Of a stretch of 64,000 bases of DNA, positions 51,341 through 60,337 are shown one piece after another. Within the stretch, counting starts at the first letter, position 1. Each line of letters starts with the position of its first letter. The DNA comes from Streptomyces sp. BA2 (lineage in GTDB: Bacteria > Actinomycetota > Actinomycetes > Streptomycetales > Streptomycetaceae): NCBI RefSeq assembly GCF_009769735.1, contig NZ_WSRO01000002.1, forward strand, positions 1 to 64,000, read 5' to 3'. A model generated the notes under the pieces. The model was not told the origin of the DNA and made no database searches. It saw nothing but the letters and a program-made list of their open reading frames with translations. A program made the translations under genes and the position numbers.

Positions 51341-52285
51341 CTATACCGTTCTGGCCATCGTGAGCGGCTGCTCGCTGATCTTCATTGCCGTCGGCATCCC
51401 ACCCCCTACAGGAGCATCCTCAAGCTGCGTCAGTTCCTCCGTGGTCAGCTTGAGGTCCGCGGCCTGAGCCGAGTCGGTGATGGAAGCCGGGCGGCTGGCT
51501 CCCGGCACCGGGATCACTGCAGGGGAGCGGGCGAGCAGCCAGGCCAGGGCGATCTGCTGCGGGCTGACGCCGCGTTTGGCCGAGATGCGGTGGAAGGCAG
51601 TGCCCGCCGAGGTGGGGCAGGAGAGGCCATCGAGGGAGCTGCGCCGGATGCCGCCGAGCGGACTCCAGGGCAAGAACGCCAGACCCAGCTGGTTGCTCAG
51701 CCGCAGTTCGGGCTCGCTGTCGCGGACAGCCGGCGAGTACTGGTTCTGCACGCAGACGAGTTTGTCGCCCAGGATCTGATGCGCCTGGCAGATCTGGGCG
51801 GTGGTGACGTTGGAGATGCCGGCGGCGCGGATCGTGCCGGCGTCGAGCAGCTCGCGCAGTGCGCCGACAGACTCCGCCCAGGGCACGGCCGGGTCCGGCT
51901 TGTGCAGCTGGTACAGGCCGATCGCGTCGACGCCCAGGCGTTTGGCGGAGGCCTCGGCGGCTTGCTTGAGGTGGGTGGGGGCGGCGGTGACGGTCCAGCT
52001 GCCGTCGCCGGGGCGGCCGCGGCCGCCCTTGGTGGCCACCAGGACGCCGGAGGTGTCGCCGCGGTAGCGGGACAGGGCGCGGGCGATCAGAAGCTCGTTG
52101 TGGCCCACCTCGTCGGCGTGCCAGTGGTAGCTGTCGGCGGTGTCGATGAGCGTGACGCCGGCATCGAGGGCGGCGTGGACGGTGGCGATGGCCCGCGCCT
52201 CGTCCGGGCGGTGCTCGATGGACAGCGGCATGGCCCCCAGACCGATGGCGCTGACGGCGGTGTCTGCGATGGTGCGGTACTCCAT
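51341..52285 (-). CDS. Aldo/keto reductase
   Basis: A 314-residue NADPH-dependent reductase with a (beta/alpha)8 barrel. The catalytic tetrad is visible: Asp and Tyr in LIDTADSYHWHADEVG, Lys in VLVATKGGRGRPG and His in LYQLHKPDPAVPW. NADP contacts are in FLPWSPLGGIRRSSL and AVIPVPGASRPASI. It resembles oxidoreductases of the Tas/YajO group. It is 14 bases downstream of the epimerase gene on the same strand, so both are one operon, divergent from the LysR gene. Confidence 0.92.
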   Translation of the reverse strand: MEYRTIADTAVSAIGLGAMPLSIEHRPDEARAIATVHAALDAGVTLIDTADSYHWHADEVGHNELLIARALSRYRGDTSGVLVATKGGRGRPGDGSWTVTAAPTHLKQAAEASAKRLGVDAIGLYQLHKPDPAVPWAESVGALRELLDAGTIRAAGISNVTTAQICQAHQILGDKLVCVQNQYSPAVRDSEPELRLSNQLGLAFLPWSPLGGIRRSSLDGLSCPTSAGTAFHRISAKRGVSPQQIALAWLLARSPAVIPVPGASRPASITDSAQAADLKLTTEELTQLEDAPVGGGMPTAMKISEQPLTMARTV

Positions 52286-52299
52286 GGTGACTTTGCACC

Positions 52300-53238
52300 T
52301 CAGGTGGTGGGCGACGGCTCGGTGGTGAAGGCTTCGGCGATGGCACCGGGCAGCCAGTCGGTGGTGCGGGAGAAGGAAAAGCCCAGCTCCCACCCGCGGG
52401 CGTTGCTCATCGCGTAGTGGCGGTCGACGGAGAACGGCGAAGCCTCCTCGCCCGCCCGAACGGTCCGGTAATGGGGCTCCCGACCGGCCTGCGTGGCGAT
52501 GATCGCGGCGAGGCCGTGCACGTCGAGCGAGCCGTCGGAACAGGCGTTGACCGGACCGGTGAAGCCGACTGTGCTCGCCCACATCAGCAGGTCCGCCAGC
52601 TCCTCGTAGTGGATGAAGACCGTGGGCAGTGCCTTCGCGTGCACAGTGATCTCCCTGCCCCGGGCGATGCACTCGGCGTAGTGCGCGAGCCGGCCGGTGA
52701 ACTCCTGCGCGCCGCCGCCCAGCACGTGGGCGCTGCGCACGGAGGCGAACTCGAAGCTTCCGGAACGGGTGAAGACCGCCTCCGCCTGGCGCTTGCCCTC
52801 GGCGTAGTGCGCCTCCAGATACGCCTCGTCGTGCCAAGGAAGGTCCGTGGCCACCAGCCAGGTGGCCGGGTCCACGACCTCCTCCGGCACCGGCGTTCCT
52901 GCCGGCACAGCCGGCAGCGCGGCGGTCGCGGGGTCGTAGACCTCGATCGTGGAGGTCATGACGTATCGCCGGGTGCGGCCGGCAAAGGCGCGGGCGACGA
53001 TGGCGGCCTGAACCGGGGTGTAGCAGACCTGGTCCACTACGACGTCGAAGGTGCGCGAGCCGAGCGCCGCCGTCAGGGCGGCCTCGTCGTTCCGGTCGGC
53101 GACGAGGTGTTCGACGCCTACGGGTGGCGGGGTCGAGCCGCGGTTGAGCACGGTGACTCGGTAGCCCGCGGCCAGCAGACGCTTCACCAGGAGCTTCCCG
53201 AAGTACCGGCTTCCGCCGATGACGCAGATCCTTTGCAT
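52300..53238 (-). CDS. NAD-dependent epimerase/dehydratase-family protein
   Basis: A 312-residue extended SDR. MQRICVIGGSRYFGKLLVKR is the Rossmann loop (G-G-S-x-x-F-G), RNDEAALTAALGSRTFDVVV follows, and YVMTSTIEVYDPATAALP contains the central strand. YAEGKRQAEAVF supplies the Y-x-x-x-K-like pair. Related proteins act on nucleotide sugars or are isoflavone-reductase-like. It is the first gene of a two-gene operon with the aldo/keto reductase, 70 bases from the divergent LysR regulator. Confidence 0.9.
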   Translation of the reverse strand: MQRICVIGGSRYFGKLLVKRLLAAGYRVTVLNRGSTPPPVGVEHLVADRNDEAALTAALGSRTFDVVVDQVCYTPVQAAIVARAFAGRTRRYVMTSTIEVYDPATAALPAVPAGTPVPEEVVDPATWLVATDLPWHDEAYLEAHYAEGKRQAEAVFTRSGSFEFASVRSAHVLGGGAQEFTGRLAHYAECIARGREITVHAKALPTVFIHYEELADLLMWASTVGFTGPVNACSDGSLDVHGLAAIIATQAGREPHYRTVRAGEEASPFSVDRHYAMSNARGWELGFSFSRTTDWLPGAIAEAFTTEPSPTT

Positions 53239-53308
53239 GCCCCCACCCTGGCGACCTATCGTCACCAGTAGAAGCCCTGACTTACTGGATGCGTATGAAG
53301 GAAAACTG

Positions 53309-54220
53309 TTGATCGATGTGCAGCGACTCCGCGTTCTGCGGGCGGTTGCGGAACGCGGCAGCTTCAACCAGGCGGCCACGGCTCTCCGCCTCACGCCCTC
53401 GGCCGTCTCCCAGCACGTGGCAGCCCTGGAGCGCAGCCTCGGCGCCAAGGTCGTCGCCCGCAGCACCCGCGGCGTCACCCTGACGCAGGCCGGTCAGATC
53501 ATGGTGGGCGCCGCCGAATCCGTCGCCGCAGAGCTCGAACACGCACAACAACAGGTCGCCCAACTCAGCACCGGGCGTACCCAACTCACCGTCGCCACGT
53601 TCACCAGCGGTGGCAGGCTCCTGCTGCCCGCCGCTCTCCCCCGGCTCATGGCAGCCCACCCACGCACTGTGCTCCACATCAGGGAAGGCGAACCCGAGGA
53701 CACCCTGCCGCTCGTCCGCCAGGGGGCCGTGGACCTCGCCCTCGCCTACCACTTCGACGGCCCGCTGCCCATCGGGCCGGGCCCCAGCTCCAGCCTGCAG
53801 TGGACGCCACTCCTGGAGGACCCCCTGCACGTCGTCCTGCCGCAAGGGCACCGCCTCGACAACCGCGACGCGCTCGAACTCGCCGAGCTGGCAGCCGAAA
53901 CCTGGGTTCTCGGCTGCCTGAAAACCGAGGCGTACCTGCGCCGCTACGCCGAGCGCGCGGGCTTCGATCCGGAAGTGCGCGGCACCACCACCGACTACTT
54001 CTTCGCCCGCTCTCTCGTCGCCGCAGGCATCGGCATTTCGTTGATCCCTTCCATCGCGCTCGCCCCGGAGATCCCGGGCCTGTGCACTGTCCCGATCAAG
54101 TCGCCGGGCCCGATCCGCCACATCGGTGTCGCCGCCATCAGCCGTAGCGACCAGCCCCACGTCACGACGCTCGTCCAGGCCCTTCGCGAGCAGGCAGTGC
54201 AGCAACACCAGGGGCGTTGA
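53309..54220 (+). CDS. LysR-family regulator
   Basis: A 303-residue LysR regulator. The winged helix is at about 3-62 (AERGSFNQAATALRLTPSAV, SQHVAALERSLGAKVVARST), followed by the linker helix and a periplasmic-binding-type effector domain (about 92-295). TTG 53309 is the likely start, with AAGGA seven bases upstream; other in-frame starts are in the intergenic region. Divergent from the epimerase/reductase operon, which it probably controls in response to a small ligand. Confidence 0.9.
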   Translation: MIDVQRLRVLRAVAERGSFNQAATALRLTPSAVSQHVAALERSLGAKVVARSTRGVTLTQAGQIMVGAAESVAAELEHAQQQVAQLSTGRTQLTVATFTSGGRLLLPAALPRLMAAHPRTVLHIREGEPEDTLPLVRQGAVDLALAYHFDGPLPIGPGPSSSLQWTPLLEDPLHVVLPQGHRLDNRDALELAELAAETWVLGCLKTEAYLRRYAERAGFDPEVRGTTTDYFFARSLVAAGIGISLIPSIALAPEIPGLCTVPIKSPGPIRHIGVAAISRSDQPHVTTLVQALREQAVQQHQGR

Positions 54221-54348
54221 GTGACGTGGGCAGGCGTGCTGGCACACGGCGACGCTGACGCGCTGTGGTCGCGTTCCGCACCGCACCGGCCTCGGACTGG
54301 CAGCTTTTGATGGGCCTGTAGCCGGGGTCGAGCGGGCGGCCACGAGGG

Positions 54349-54966
54349 TCAGCGTTCGGCGCGGGGGGTGCTCTTTCGGTTGTGGGAAGCGCGGGCCTTG
54401 GCGCGATTGCCGCAGAGCTCCATGGAGCACCAAGTGCGGCGCCGGTTGCGGGAATGGTCGTAGTAGGCCCATCGGCAGCTCGGCTCACGGCACGCCTTGA
54501 GGCGGGGCCACGTTCCGTCGGCCACGGCGTTCGCGACGGCGATCAGAAGGGTGGCCACCGCGGCGTCGATCGGGTCGCTGGTGGCGGGAGAGAGCCGCGG
54601 CGGCTGACGGCTCACGTCGAGTGTCAACGGGATGTGTGCGGTAAGTGCGGCCAGGGCGGTTCGGGCGGCTGGGTCGAGGCCGTCGGGCCTGGGGCTGGCG
54701 ACCGTTTCGGTGTTGTTGGCGGCGATCAGTGCCCGCAGGCCCTCGCGCACGGACGCCGCGCGGGCGTGCTGGGCATCGGTCACAGCTGCCTGCCGGGGGA
54801 TCAGCCCGCGGTCGTGGAGCCACTGGGAGAGCTGCTGCGGTGCTGCGATCACATCGCCGTCGGCGCGGCGGGTGTTGATGAACTCTTCGATCCAGCGCAG
54901 CGGCCCGGGCGCTGTACCGGCGGAGTCGTTGTCCGGGCGCGACCCGGTGACCGGCTTCGACGTCAT
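54349..54966 (-). CDS. CGNR zinc-finger regulator
   Basis: A 205-residue protein. The N-terminal ABATE domain has FINTRRADGDVIAAPQQLSQ and LRALIAANNTE; the C-terminal finger is CREPSCRWAYYDHSRNRRR then TWCSMELCGNRAKARASHNR, with the canonical C-G-N-R. It is divergent from the VOC-SRPBCC pair. It is only distantly similar to the CGNR protein at 36770, so the two are not a recent duplication. Confidence 0.87.
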   Translation of the reverse strand: MTSKPVTGSRPDNDSAGTAPGPLRWIEEFINTRRADGDVIAAPQQLSQWLHDRGLIPRQAAVTDAQHARAASVREGLRALIAANNTETVASPRPDGLDPAARTALAALTAHIPLTLDVSRQPPRLSPATSDPIDAAVATLLIAVANAVADGTWPRLKACREPSCRWAYYDHSRNRRRTWCSMELCGNRAKARASHNRKSTPRAER

Positions 54967-54995
54967 GACGCCATTCTAACCATCTATTGACAGTC

Positions 54996-55030
54996 ACTGG
55001 TTACCTAACTAGCGTATCGCCTTCACCAGT
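54996..55030. promoter_or_regulatory. Inverted repeat between CGNR gene and VOC gene
   Basis: ACTGGT (54996-55001) and ACCAGT (55025-55030) form an inverted repeat with 23 bases between, in the AT-richer intergenic region. Possible binding site for the CGNR regulator. Confidence 0.42.
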
Positions 55031-55048
55031 TAGATCGAAGGGGTGAGC

Positions 55049-55390
55049 ATGAGCATCAGCATCGGGAACGTCTGCATCGACACCACCGGCCTGGCGGGGG
55101 CCTCCGTCTTCTGGCAGGCGGTGACCGGGTACGAGATCGCATCGTCCGACGGCGCCACCACTTATCTGCAGGACCCGGCCAAGAGCGCGGTGGGACTGTC
55201 CCTCCAGCGGGTGCCGGAACCGCGCGTGGGCAAGAACCGGACGCATGTGAACCTGTCGACCGACGACCTCGCCTGCCAGGTCGACCGGATCAGCGAGCTC
55301 GGCGCGACCGTGGTGCGGCGATTCGACGAGGACGGTTGGGTGGTGCTGGCCGACCCCGCCGGCAATCAGTTCTGCGTGATCGCCGCATAA
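55049..55390 (+). CDS. VOC-family (glyoxalase/bleomycin-resistance-like) protein
   Basis: A 113-residue single VOC domain, start ATG 55049 with GAAGGGG upstream. It reads IGNVCIDTTGLAGASVFWQA, SLQRVPEPRVGKNRTHVNLS and DGWVVLADPAGNQFCVI. The metal-site His of typical members is in THVNL; the other ligands vary. It may bind or modify a small toxic compound. It forms an operon with the SRPBCC gene 45 bases downstream. The intergenic stretch repeats CGCATAACCGC. Confidence 0.86.
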   Translation: MSISIGNVCIDTTGLAGASVFWQAVTGYEIASSDGATTYLQDPAKSAVGLSLQRVPEPRVGKNRTHVNLSTDDLACQVDRISELGATVVRRFDEDGWVVLADPAGNQFCVIAA

Positions 55391-55435
55391 CCGCCGCATA
55401 ACCGCCGCACCGACGAGAAACAGGGAGAACCAGCG

Positions 55436-55876
55436 ATGGCCTCAGTGATCAGAGAAGTCTCCATCGATGCACCGGCGGAGCGCTGCTGGGCCCTGCTCGG
55501 CGACTTCGCCACCGGTCCACAGCGCTTCGCGCCCGGCTACGTCATCGGCAGTCGACTCACCGAGCCCGGTGAGCGACTTGTCACCTTCGCCACCGGCGAC
55601 GTGGTGCGAGAACGCCTCATCGCTCTCGATGACCAAGCCCGCCGAATCGTCTGGGCCTGGACCGGCGACGCCATCCAGCCCCTTCACAACAACTCCTCCA
55701 TGCAAGTCTTCGCGCACGGCCCCGACCGCAGCCGACTGGTATGGATACACGACGTACTGCCGGACGAACTCGTCACCGGCCTCGCCTCCGCGATGGACGG
55801 CGGCCTCCCGATCATCAAACAAACCCTGGAGGCACACGCCAACCAAGCGCTGGACAACGAGCCTTGCCCAACCTGA
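55436..55876 (+). CDS. SRPBCC-family ligand-binding protein
   Basis: A 146-residue START-like protein of the polyketide-cyclase/dehydrase group. IREVSIDAPAERCWALLGDF is the typical first strand and helix; IVWAWTGDAIQPLHNNSSMQ and RLVWIHDVLP are central strands, and a long C-terminal helix follows. Such proteins bind a hydrophobic ligand in a deep pocket. GGAGAACC precedes the start. Same operon as the VOC gene and probably under the divergent CGNR regulator. Confidence 0.86.
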   Translation: MASVIREVSIDAPAERCWALLGDFATGPQRFAPGYVIGSRLTEPGERLVTFATGDVVRERLIALDDQARRIVWAWTGDAIQPLHNNSSMQVFAHGPDRSRLVWIHDVLPDELVTGLASAMDGGLPIIKQTLEAHANQALDNEPCPT

Positions 55877-56114
55877 CCGTAATGACCGCCAGCTGGACGC
55901 CAGCGCGACACCAGGCGCTCCCTGGCAGACACTGATGGCGCCCGAGTACTGAGCATCAAATCGACGGGGTCTACGCCTTCGGGCCACAACGGCGAGCCGA
56001 CGGCTGCACATGCCCCCTGCTGGCCGCAGCAGTAATCCAGGCGCCGAGATCTGCTGCGGCGTGGGGCAATAGGTGGCCGGGAAACTCGACGTCACCCGAA
56101 TCGGAGCGTGAACA
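55877..56114. other. Intergenic region
   Basis: No gene is supported; probable promoter of the winged-helix gene that follows. Confidence 0.4.
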
Positions 56115-57212
56115 ATGGCCGGTATGCCTTCGATCTCCCGCCGTGCCCTCAACAGGACGTTACTCCAGCGCCAGTTGTTGTCGGACCGCAGCGTTCGCCC
56201 CGCCCTGGAGGTACTGCGGCACCTCGTCGCCGTGCAGAGCCAGGAGCCCAACTGGCCATACGTCGGCCTCTGGACGCGCATGGAGAATTTCAAGCAAGAC
56301 GAGCTGACCTCGCTGCTGAACGATCGGCGAGCGGTCCGTTCGACTGTGCTGCGCGGTACGCAACACCTGGTGGCCACCGACGACTTCGGCTGGCTGCGGC
56401 CCACCGTCCAGCCAGTGCTGGAGCGCACCTTGCGTGCCGCGTACTACGCGAAGGAGACGGCCGACCTGGACGTCGGTGAACTCGCGTCTTTGGGACGGGA
56501 GATCGTCGGTGACCGGACCCTGTTACGGCGTGAGCTGAGCCGCACGCTCGCCGAACGTTGCCCCGGCCACAAGGGCGCCGTACTGGCGGGCGCGGTAGAG
56601 CTGCAAGTCCCCCTGGTGCATCCGACTCCCGGCGGCACCTGGGGCACATGGGGAACCCGGGGCGCGATGCCGGTAGCCCTGGCCGAGGCTTGGACCGGGA
56701 GGTCCATGGAACCTGCGTCCGTCGAGACGCTGATCGACCGCTACCTGGCGACCTTCGGCCCCGCGAGCATCAAGGACATGCAGGCGTGGTCCGGACTGAC
56801 GCGCCTGCGCGAGGTGGTCGTCACCATGGGCGCCCGGCTGCGGGTGCTCCACGACGAGCAGGGCTCCGAGCTCTTCGACCTGGCGGACGCCTCCTACGCC
56901 CACGCCGACAGTGTGGCCCCGGTGCGACTCCTTCCGGCCTACGACAACCTCCTCCTCGGCCACGCAGACCGGACGCGGGTCATCGGCGACGAGGACCGAA
57001 AGCTGGTCATGCCCGGGCAGGGACAGGTCCTGCCCACCTTCCTCGTCGACGGATTCGTCCGTGGTACCTGGGCCCTGGAGGAACGCCGACTGTGGATCTC
57101 GCCCTTCCGGGCACTATCGAGGACAGACAGCGCCGCCGTGGCCGAGGAAGCCGCACGACTACTGCCCTTCCTCGTCGAGGACACCACCGGTTACGACATC
57201 ACCGTGCGCTGA
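56115..57212 (+). CDS. AlkZ-like winged-helix DNA-binding protein
   Basis: A 365-residue protein of the HTH_42/AlkZ (YcaQ) family. It reads SISRRALNRTLLQRQLLSD, LRHLVAVQSQEPNWPYVGLW with the Q-x-Q motif used by AlkZ for base excision, then RAVRSTVLRGTQHLVATDDF, DIRYLATFGPASIKDMQAW-type LIDRYLATFGPASIKDMQAW and RLLPAYDNLLLGHADRTRVI. AlkZ glycosylases unhook DNA crosslinks made by natural products such as azinomycin; most relatives are untested. It is complete and stands alone. Confidence 0.88.
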   Translation: MAGMPSISRRALNRTLLQRQLLSDRSVRPALEVLRHLVAVQSQEPNWPYVGLWTRMENFKQDELTSLLNDRRAVRSTVLRGTQHLVATDDFGWLRPTVQPVLERTLRAAYYAKETADLDVGELASLGREIVGDRTLLRRELSRTLAERCPGHKGAVLAGAVELQVPLVHPTPGGTWGTWGTRGAMPVALAEAWTGRSMEPASVETLIDRYLATFGPASIKDMQAWSGLTRLREVVVTMGARLRVLHDEQGSELFDLADASYAHADSVAPVRLLPAYDNLLLGHADRTRVIGDEDRKLVMPGQGQVLPTFLVDGFVRGTWALEERRLWISPFRALSRTDSAAVAEEAARLLPFLVEDTTGYDITVR

Positions 57213-57566
57213 TGGCCTCACTCGCCCTGTCCAAATGTGCCGCAAGCCCGCGTTGATCAGAGGCGCTGCCGAACTTACAGCCAGGTGCGGCGAGTTCCGT
57301 ACCATGCCGCGCAGCCGCGATCACGATGGTGCGCGGGATACCTACTCGGCGGCGACCGCGTTTCACCAGGTCAGCGAATTCCGTCGGTTGGCCGCCCTGC
57401 AACCCCGAAACAGCCACAACATGACCAGCCCGGCCTTGACGAAGGGCAATAGGGCCACCCCCGACAGGCTGTCAGGTCCTTACTCGCGAGGGCGCGTTCT
57501 CACCGCTGGGTGCTCCTCGAGCCAGTCCGACAGCTTGTGAGCGAAGCCGAGGACGTCCGGCCGGGG
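57213..57566. other. Intergenic region
   Basis: No gene is supported. Frames on both strands are short and lack ribosome-binding sites. Confidence 0.4.
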
Positions 57567-58253
57567 TCAGCTCTCCCGTACCGCCCGGCGGTCGGTAAGA
57601 GCCCGCGCCTTGGCATTTTCGATGTGCTGCCGCATCCTCTTCGACGCGCCCTCCGCGTCTCCCGCGGCCATCATGTCGAGTACTGCGGAGTGTTCGCGCG
57701 CCGGGGACTCGGCCTCGGAGGCGCCGAGTTCGGTGAAGAGACGGAAACGCTGGACATGGCCGCCGAGGGAACGGTAGGCAGTCTCCAGGAACGGGTTGTC
57801 GCACTGGGCGGCGATGCGTAGATGGAAGCGCTCGTCGGCGGCCCAGTACGGACGCACCGAGGCCGCAGGGGGCGCCGTCGCACACCGTTTCAGCTCCTGG
57901 ATGCTCTCCTTGAGCTCGTCCAGAAACTCCGGTGTGGTGCGCCGGGCCGCCTCGTGGACCATCGCCGGTTCCAGGACGAGCCGCGCGTCCATCAGTTTGA
58001 TCAGTTCGCGCTCGGTGAAGAGCGGTGCGACGCGATACCCCTTGAGTGCTTCCCTGCGCACCAGACCGGTGTGCTCCAGGCGTGCGAGGGCCTCGCGAAG
58101 CGGGGTCTGGCTGACATTCAGCTCCCGGGACAGGGCTCCGATGTTCACGGACTGCCCCGGTGACCACAGACCGTCCATGAACTGGCCGAGGAGTACCTCA
58201 TACATCTTGTCGGCCAGGGGTTGCCGGGCGGGCGGACGCGTCATAGCCATCAT
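57567..58253 (-). CDS. GntR-family regulator (FadR/FCD type)
   Basis: A 228-residue repressor. The winged helix lies at about 10-75 (LGQFMDGLWSPGQSVNIGAL, LNVSQTPLREALARLEHTGL) and the all-helical FCD ligand domain at about 85-215 with its metal-binding residues (DARLVLEPAMVHEAARR, ADERFHLRIAAQCDNPFLE, REHSAVLDMMAAGD). FCD regulators bind carboxylic acids such as sugar acids. It is divergent from the catabolic operon at 58365 with a palindrome between, so it very likely represses it until the substrate is present. Confidence 0.92.
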   Translation of the reverse strand: MMAMTRPPARQPLADKMYEVLLGQFMDGLWSPGQSVNIGALSRELNVSQTPLREALARLEHTGLVRREALKGYRVAPLFTERELIKLMDARLVLEPAMVHEAARRTTPEFLDELKESIQELKRCATAPPAASVRPYWAADERFHLRIAAQCDNPFLETAYRSLGGHVQRFRLFTELGASEAESPAREHSAVLDMMAAGDAEGASKRMRQHIENAKARALTDRRAVRES

Positions 58254-58312
58254 GCCTCCTTCAGTGCCCGACCCTAGCGCAGCCGCTCCTCACTTTTGAT
58301 CACAGCCAAATC

Positions 58313-58343
58313 CTATACTATTTTGCTTAGCGCTATAGTATAG
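58313..58343. promoter_or_regulatory. GntR operator candidate
   Basis: CTATACTA (58313-58320) and TAGTATAG (58336-58343) form an inverted repeat with 15 bases between, in an AT-rich island that stands out in this GC-rich DNA. It lies 22 bases before the operon's first start and would overlap its promoter. Confidence 0.6.
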
Positions 58344-58364
58344 CGACAACTCGAAGGGGACCCG

Positions 58365-59372
58365 ATGCATGTCAGCGGCCCGCCAGTGGTGCTCGTGACC
58401 ACGGCGTATCTGGAACCAGAGGGCGAGGTCGACCGCCTGTTGCGGGAAGCCGGTTTCCGTACCGTCTTCGCGCGGCCGGTGGACCGGCGCGCCGCGGAAC
58501 GGTCGATGCCGACGGCCGTCGCCCACGCAAAAGCCTCGGGCATCGTCGCGGGCACCGACGCGTTCACCGCCGAGGCGCTCCGGGCGTCCACCGGGCTGCG
58601 GGTCGTGGCCCGGTGCGGCGCCGGTTACGACAACGTGGACGTGGCCGCCGCCACCCGGCACGGCATCGCCGTCACCCACACGCCCGGCGCCAACCGGCAG
58701 TCGGTCGCCGAACATGTCCTCGGACTGATGGTGAGCTGCGCTCGGGGCATTCCGCAGAGCGTCGCCGACGTGCGAGCAGGGGGCTGGTCCCAGCCCAGCG
58801 GACGGGAGCTGGCGGGGGCCACGCTCGGGGTGGTCGGGCTCGGCTCGATCGGGCGGGCCGTCGCACGCCTCGGTACGGCGCTCGGCATGCGGGTCGTGGG
58901 ACACGACCCGCAGCTGGATGCCGCCTTCCTCAAGGAGAGCGGGGTTGTCGCCCTGCCGCTGCACGAGGTGCTGGCCGAGGCCGACTTCGTGACGTTGCAC
59001 CTCGCACTCGACGCCTCGACCCGGCACTTGATCGACGGTGCCGCGCTGCGCCGGATGCGGCCCGGCGCGTATCTGATCAACACCGCGCGCGGCGGCATCG
59101 TCGACGAGGAGGCCCTCGCCGACGCGCTCGCCGGGGGCCTGCTCGCCGGCGCCGCACTGGATGTGACAGAGCGGGAGCCACTGCCGCCGGACTCCCGGCT
59201 GCGGGCGTTCGGCAATGTGCTGGTCACCGGTCACATCGCGGGCGCCACGGTGCAGGCCCGGTCTCGGTCCAGCCTCTTGGCGGCTCGGCAGGTGATCGAC
59301 GTCCTATCCGGACGGCCGCCCGCGCATCTCGTCAATCCTGACTGCGCGGCCGCCCGCGCCGAGGTGCGGTGA
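58365..59372 (+). CDS. D-isomer-specific 2-hydroxyacid dehydrogenase
   Basis: A 335-residue NAD-dependent dehydrogenase. The Rossmann loop GVVGLGSIGRAVARLG with the distant Asp in VVGHDP shows NAD preference; catalytic residues are Arg in INTARGGIVDEEAL, Glu in DVTEREPLP and His in VTGHIAGAT. It resembles phosphoglycerate dehydrogenase-like enzymes and would oxidise a 2-hydroxy acid as the first pathway step. Four-carbon acid sugar pathways normally use a LtnD-type enzyme of the beta-hydroxyacid dehydrogenase family, so this is a different solution. AAGGGG precedes the start. First gene of the operon; its stop overlaps the next start (GTGATG). Confidence 0.92.
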   Translation: MHVSGPPVVLVTTAYLEPEGEVDRLLREAGFRTVFARPVDRRAAERSMPTAVAHAKASGIVAGTDAFTAEALRASTGLRVVARCGAGYDNVDVAAATRHGIAVTHTPGANRQSVAEHVLGLMVSCARGIPQSVADVRAGGWSQPSGRELAGATLGVVGLGSIGRAVARLGTALGMRVVGHDPQLDAAFLKESGVVALPLHEVLAEADFVTLHLALDASTRHLIDGAALRRMRPGAYLINTARGGIVDEEALADALAGGLLAGAALDVTEREPLPPDSRLRAFGNVLVTGHIAGATVQARSRSSLLAARQVIDVLSGRPPAHLVNPDCAAARAEVR

Positions 59373-60337
59373 TGGGGGCCGTCGGGCGGCCGGGCAGTCG
59401 CGGCAAGGGGGCCCTGCCGGCCGCGGGCGCGGGTACGCAGCGGGGGGCGCTTTCAGCGCGCATGCCCTTGGCCGCGTACCCGGAAGCACAGCCGGTGGCG
59501 CCTGCGGGCAGTGTGTCGTCCGCAGTGCCCGCAGGCGCCCTTCGGGTGCCGGGCGGTCCGCCCCTGGCCGCCAACCTCAAGTGGCTCTTCACGGAGCTGC
59601 CCTTCGAGCGGCGCTTCGAGGCGGCGGCCGAGGCGGGCTTCGCCGGCGTCGAGTACGCGGCGCCCTATGCGTATTCTCCGGTGCGGCTGCGCGGGCTGCT
59701 GCGGGACGCGGGGCTGCGGCAGGTTCTCATCAACTCGCCTGCCGGGGAGCCCGGTTCACCGGAGCGGGCGGGGCTCGCCTGCCATCCGGGGCGGACCGCG
59801 GACTTCCGCGCCGGGATCGAGCGCGCTCTGATGTACGCGGCCGATCTCGGCGCAGGGCTCCTGCACGTCCTGGCGGGGGTCGTGCCGCCGGACGTGAGTG
59901 CCGAGCGCGCCTTCGCCACGTACATCACCCACCTCGCCTGGGCCGCCGACCGGGCGCACGGCACCGGCGTGCGGATCGTCATCGAGGCGCAGAACGAGCG
60001 TGACGCGCCCGGGTACTTCCTGCGCACCCAGGCCCAGGCGGCGGCGGTCGTGGAAGCGGTGGGCCACGACCGGGCGGGGCTGCTGCTCGACCTCTACCAC
60101 GCCCAGGTCACCGAGGGAGATCTCGTGCGGACCGTGCACACCTATCTGCCGTACGCCCTGCACCTGCAGATCGCCGACCCGCCCGACCGCACCGAGCCGG
60201 GCACCGGCGAGGTCCGCTGGCCGCGCGTCTTGGACGCCGTGCACGAGGCCGGGTACGCGGGCTGGGTCGGCTGCGAGTACCGGCCCGCCGACGGCACGGC
60301 GGCCGGGCTCGGCTGGGTCACGGAGGTGCGGGCATGA
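59369..60337 (+). CDS. otnI: OtnI-like TIM-barrel isomerase
   Basis: A 322-residue protein. The catalytic domain (from about residue 66) is a hydroxypyruvate-isomerase/2-oxo-tetronate-isomerase-type TIM barrel: LAANLKWLFTELPFERRFEA, ADLGAGLLHVLAGVVPPDVS, IVIEAQNERDAPGYFLRTQA (metal-ligand Glu), LLLDLYHAQVTEGDL (Asp/His) and WVGCEYRPADGTAAGLGWV (Glu). It would isomerise the 2-oxo acid made by the dehydrogenase. The first 65 residues are low-complexity Ala/Gly/Pro sequence not found in the family; the true start may be an internal ATG at 59462. Confidence 0.85.
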   Translation: MMGAVGRPGSRGKGALPAAGAGTQRGALSARMPLAAYPEAQPVAPAGSVSSAVPAGALRVPGGPPLAANLKWLFTELPFERRFEAAAEAGFAGVEYAAPYAYSPVRLRGLLRDAGLRQVLINSPAGEPGSPERAGLACHPGRTADFRAGIERALMYAADLGAGLLHVLAGVVPPDVSAERAFATYITHLAWAADRAHGTGVRIVIEAQNERDAPGYFLRTQAQAAAVVEAVGHDRAGLLLDLYHAQVTEGDLVRTVHTYLPYALHLQIADPPDRTEPGTGEVRWPRVLDAVHEAGYAGWVGCEYRPADGTAAGLGWVTEVRA

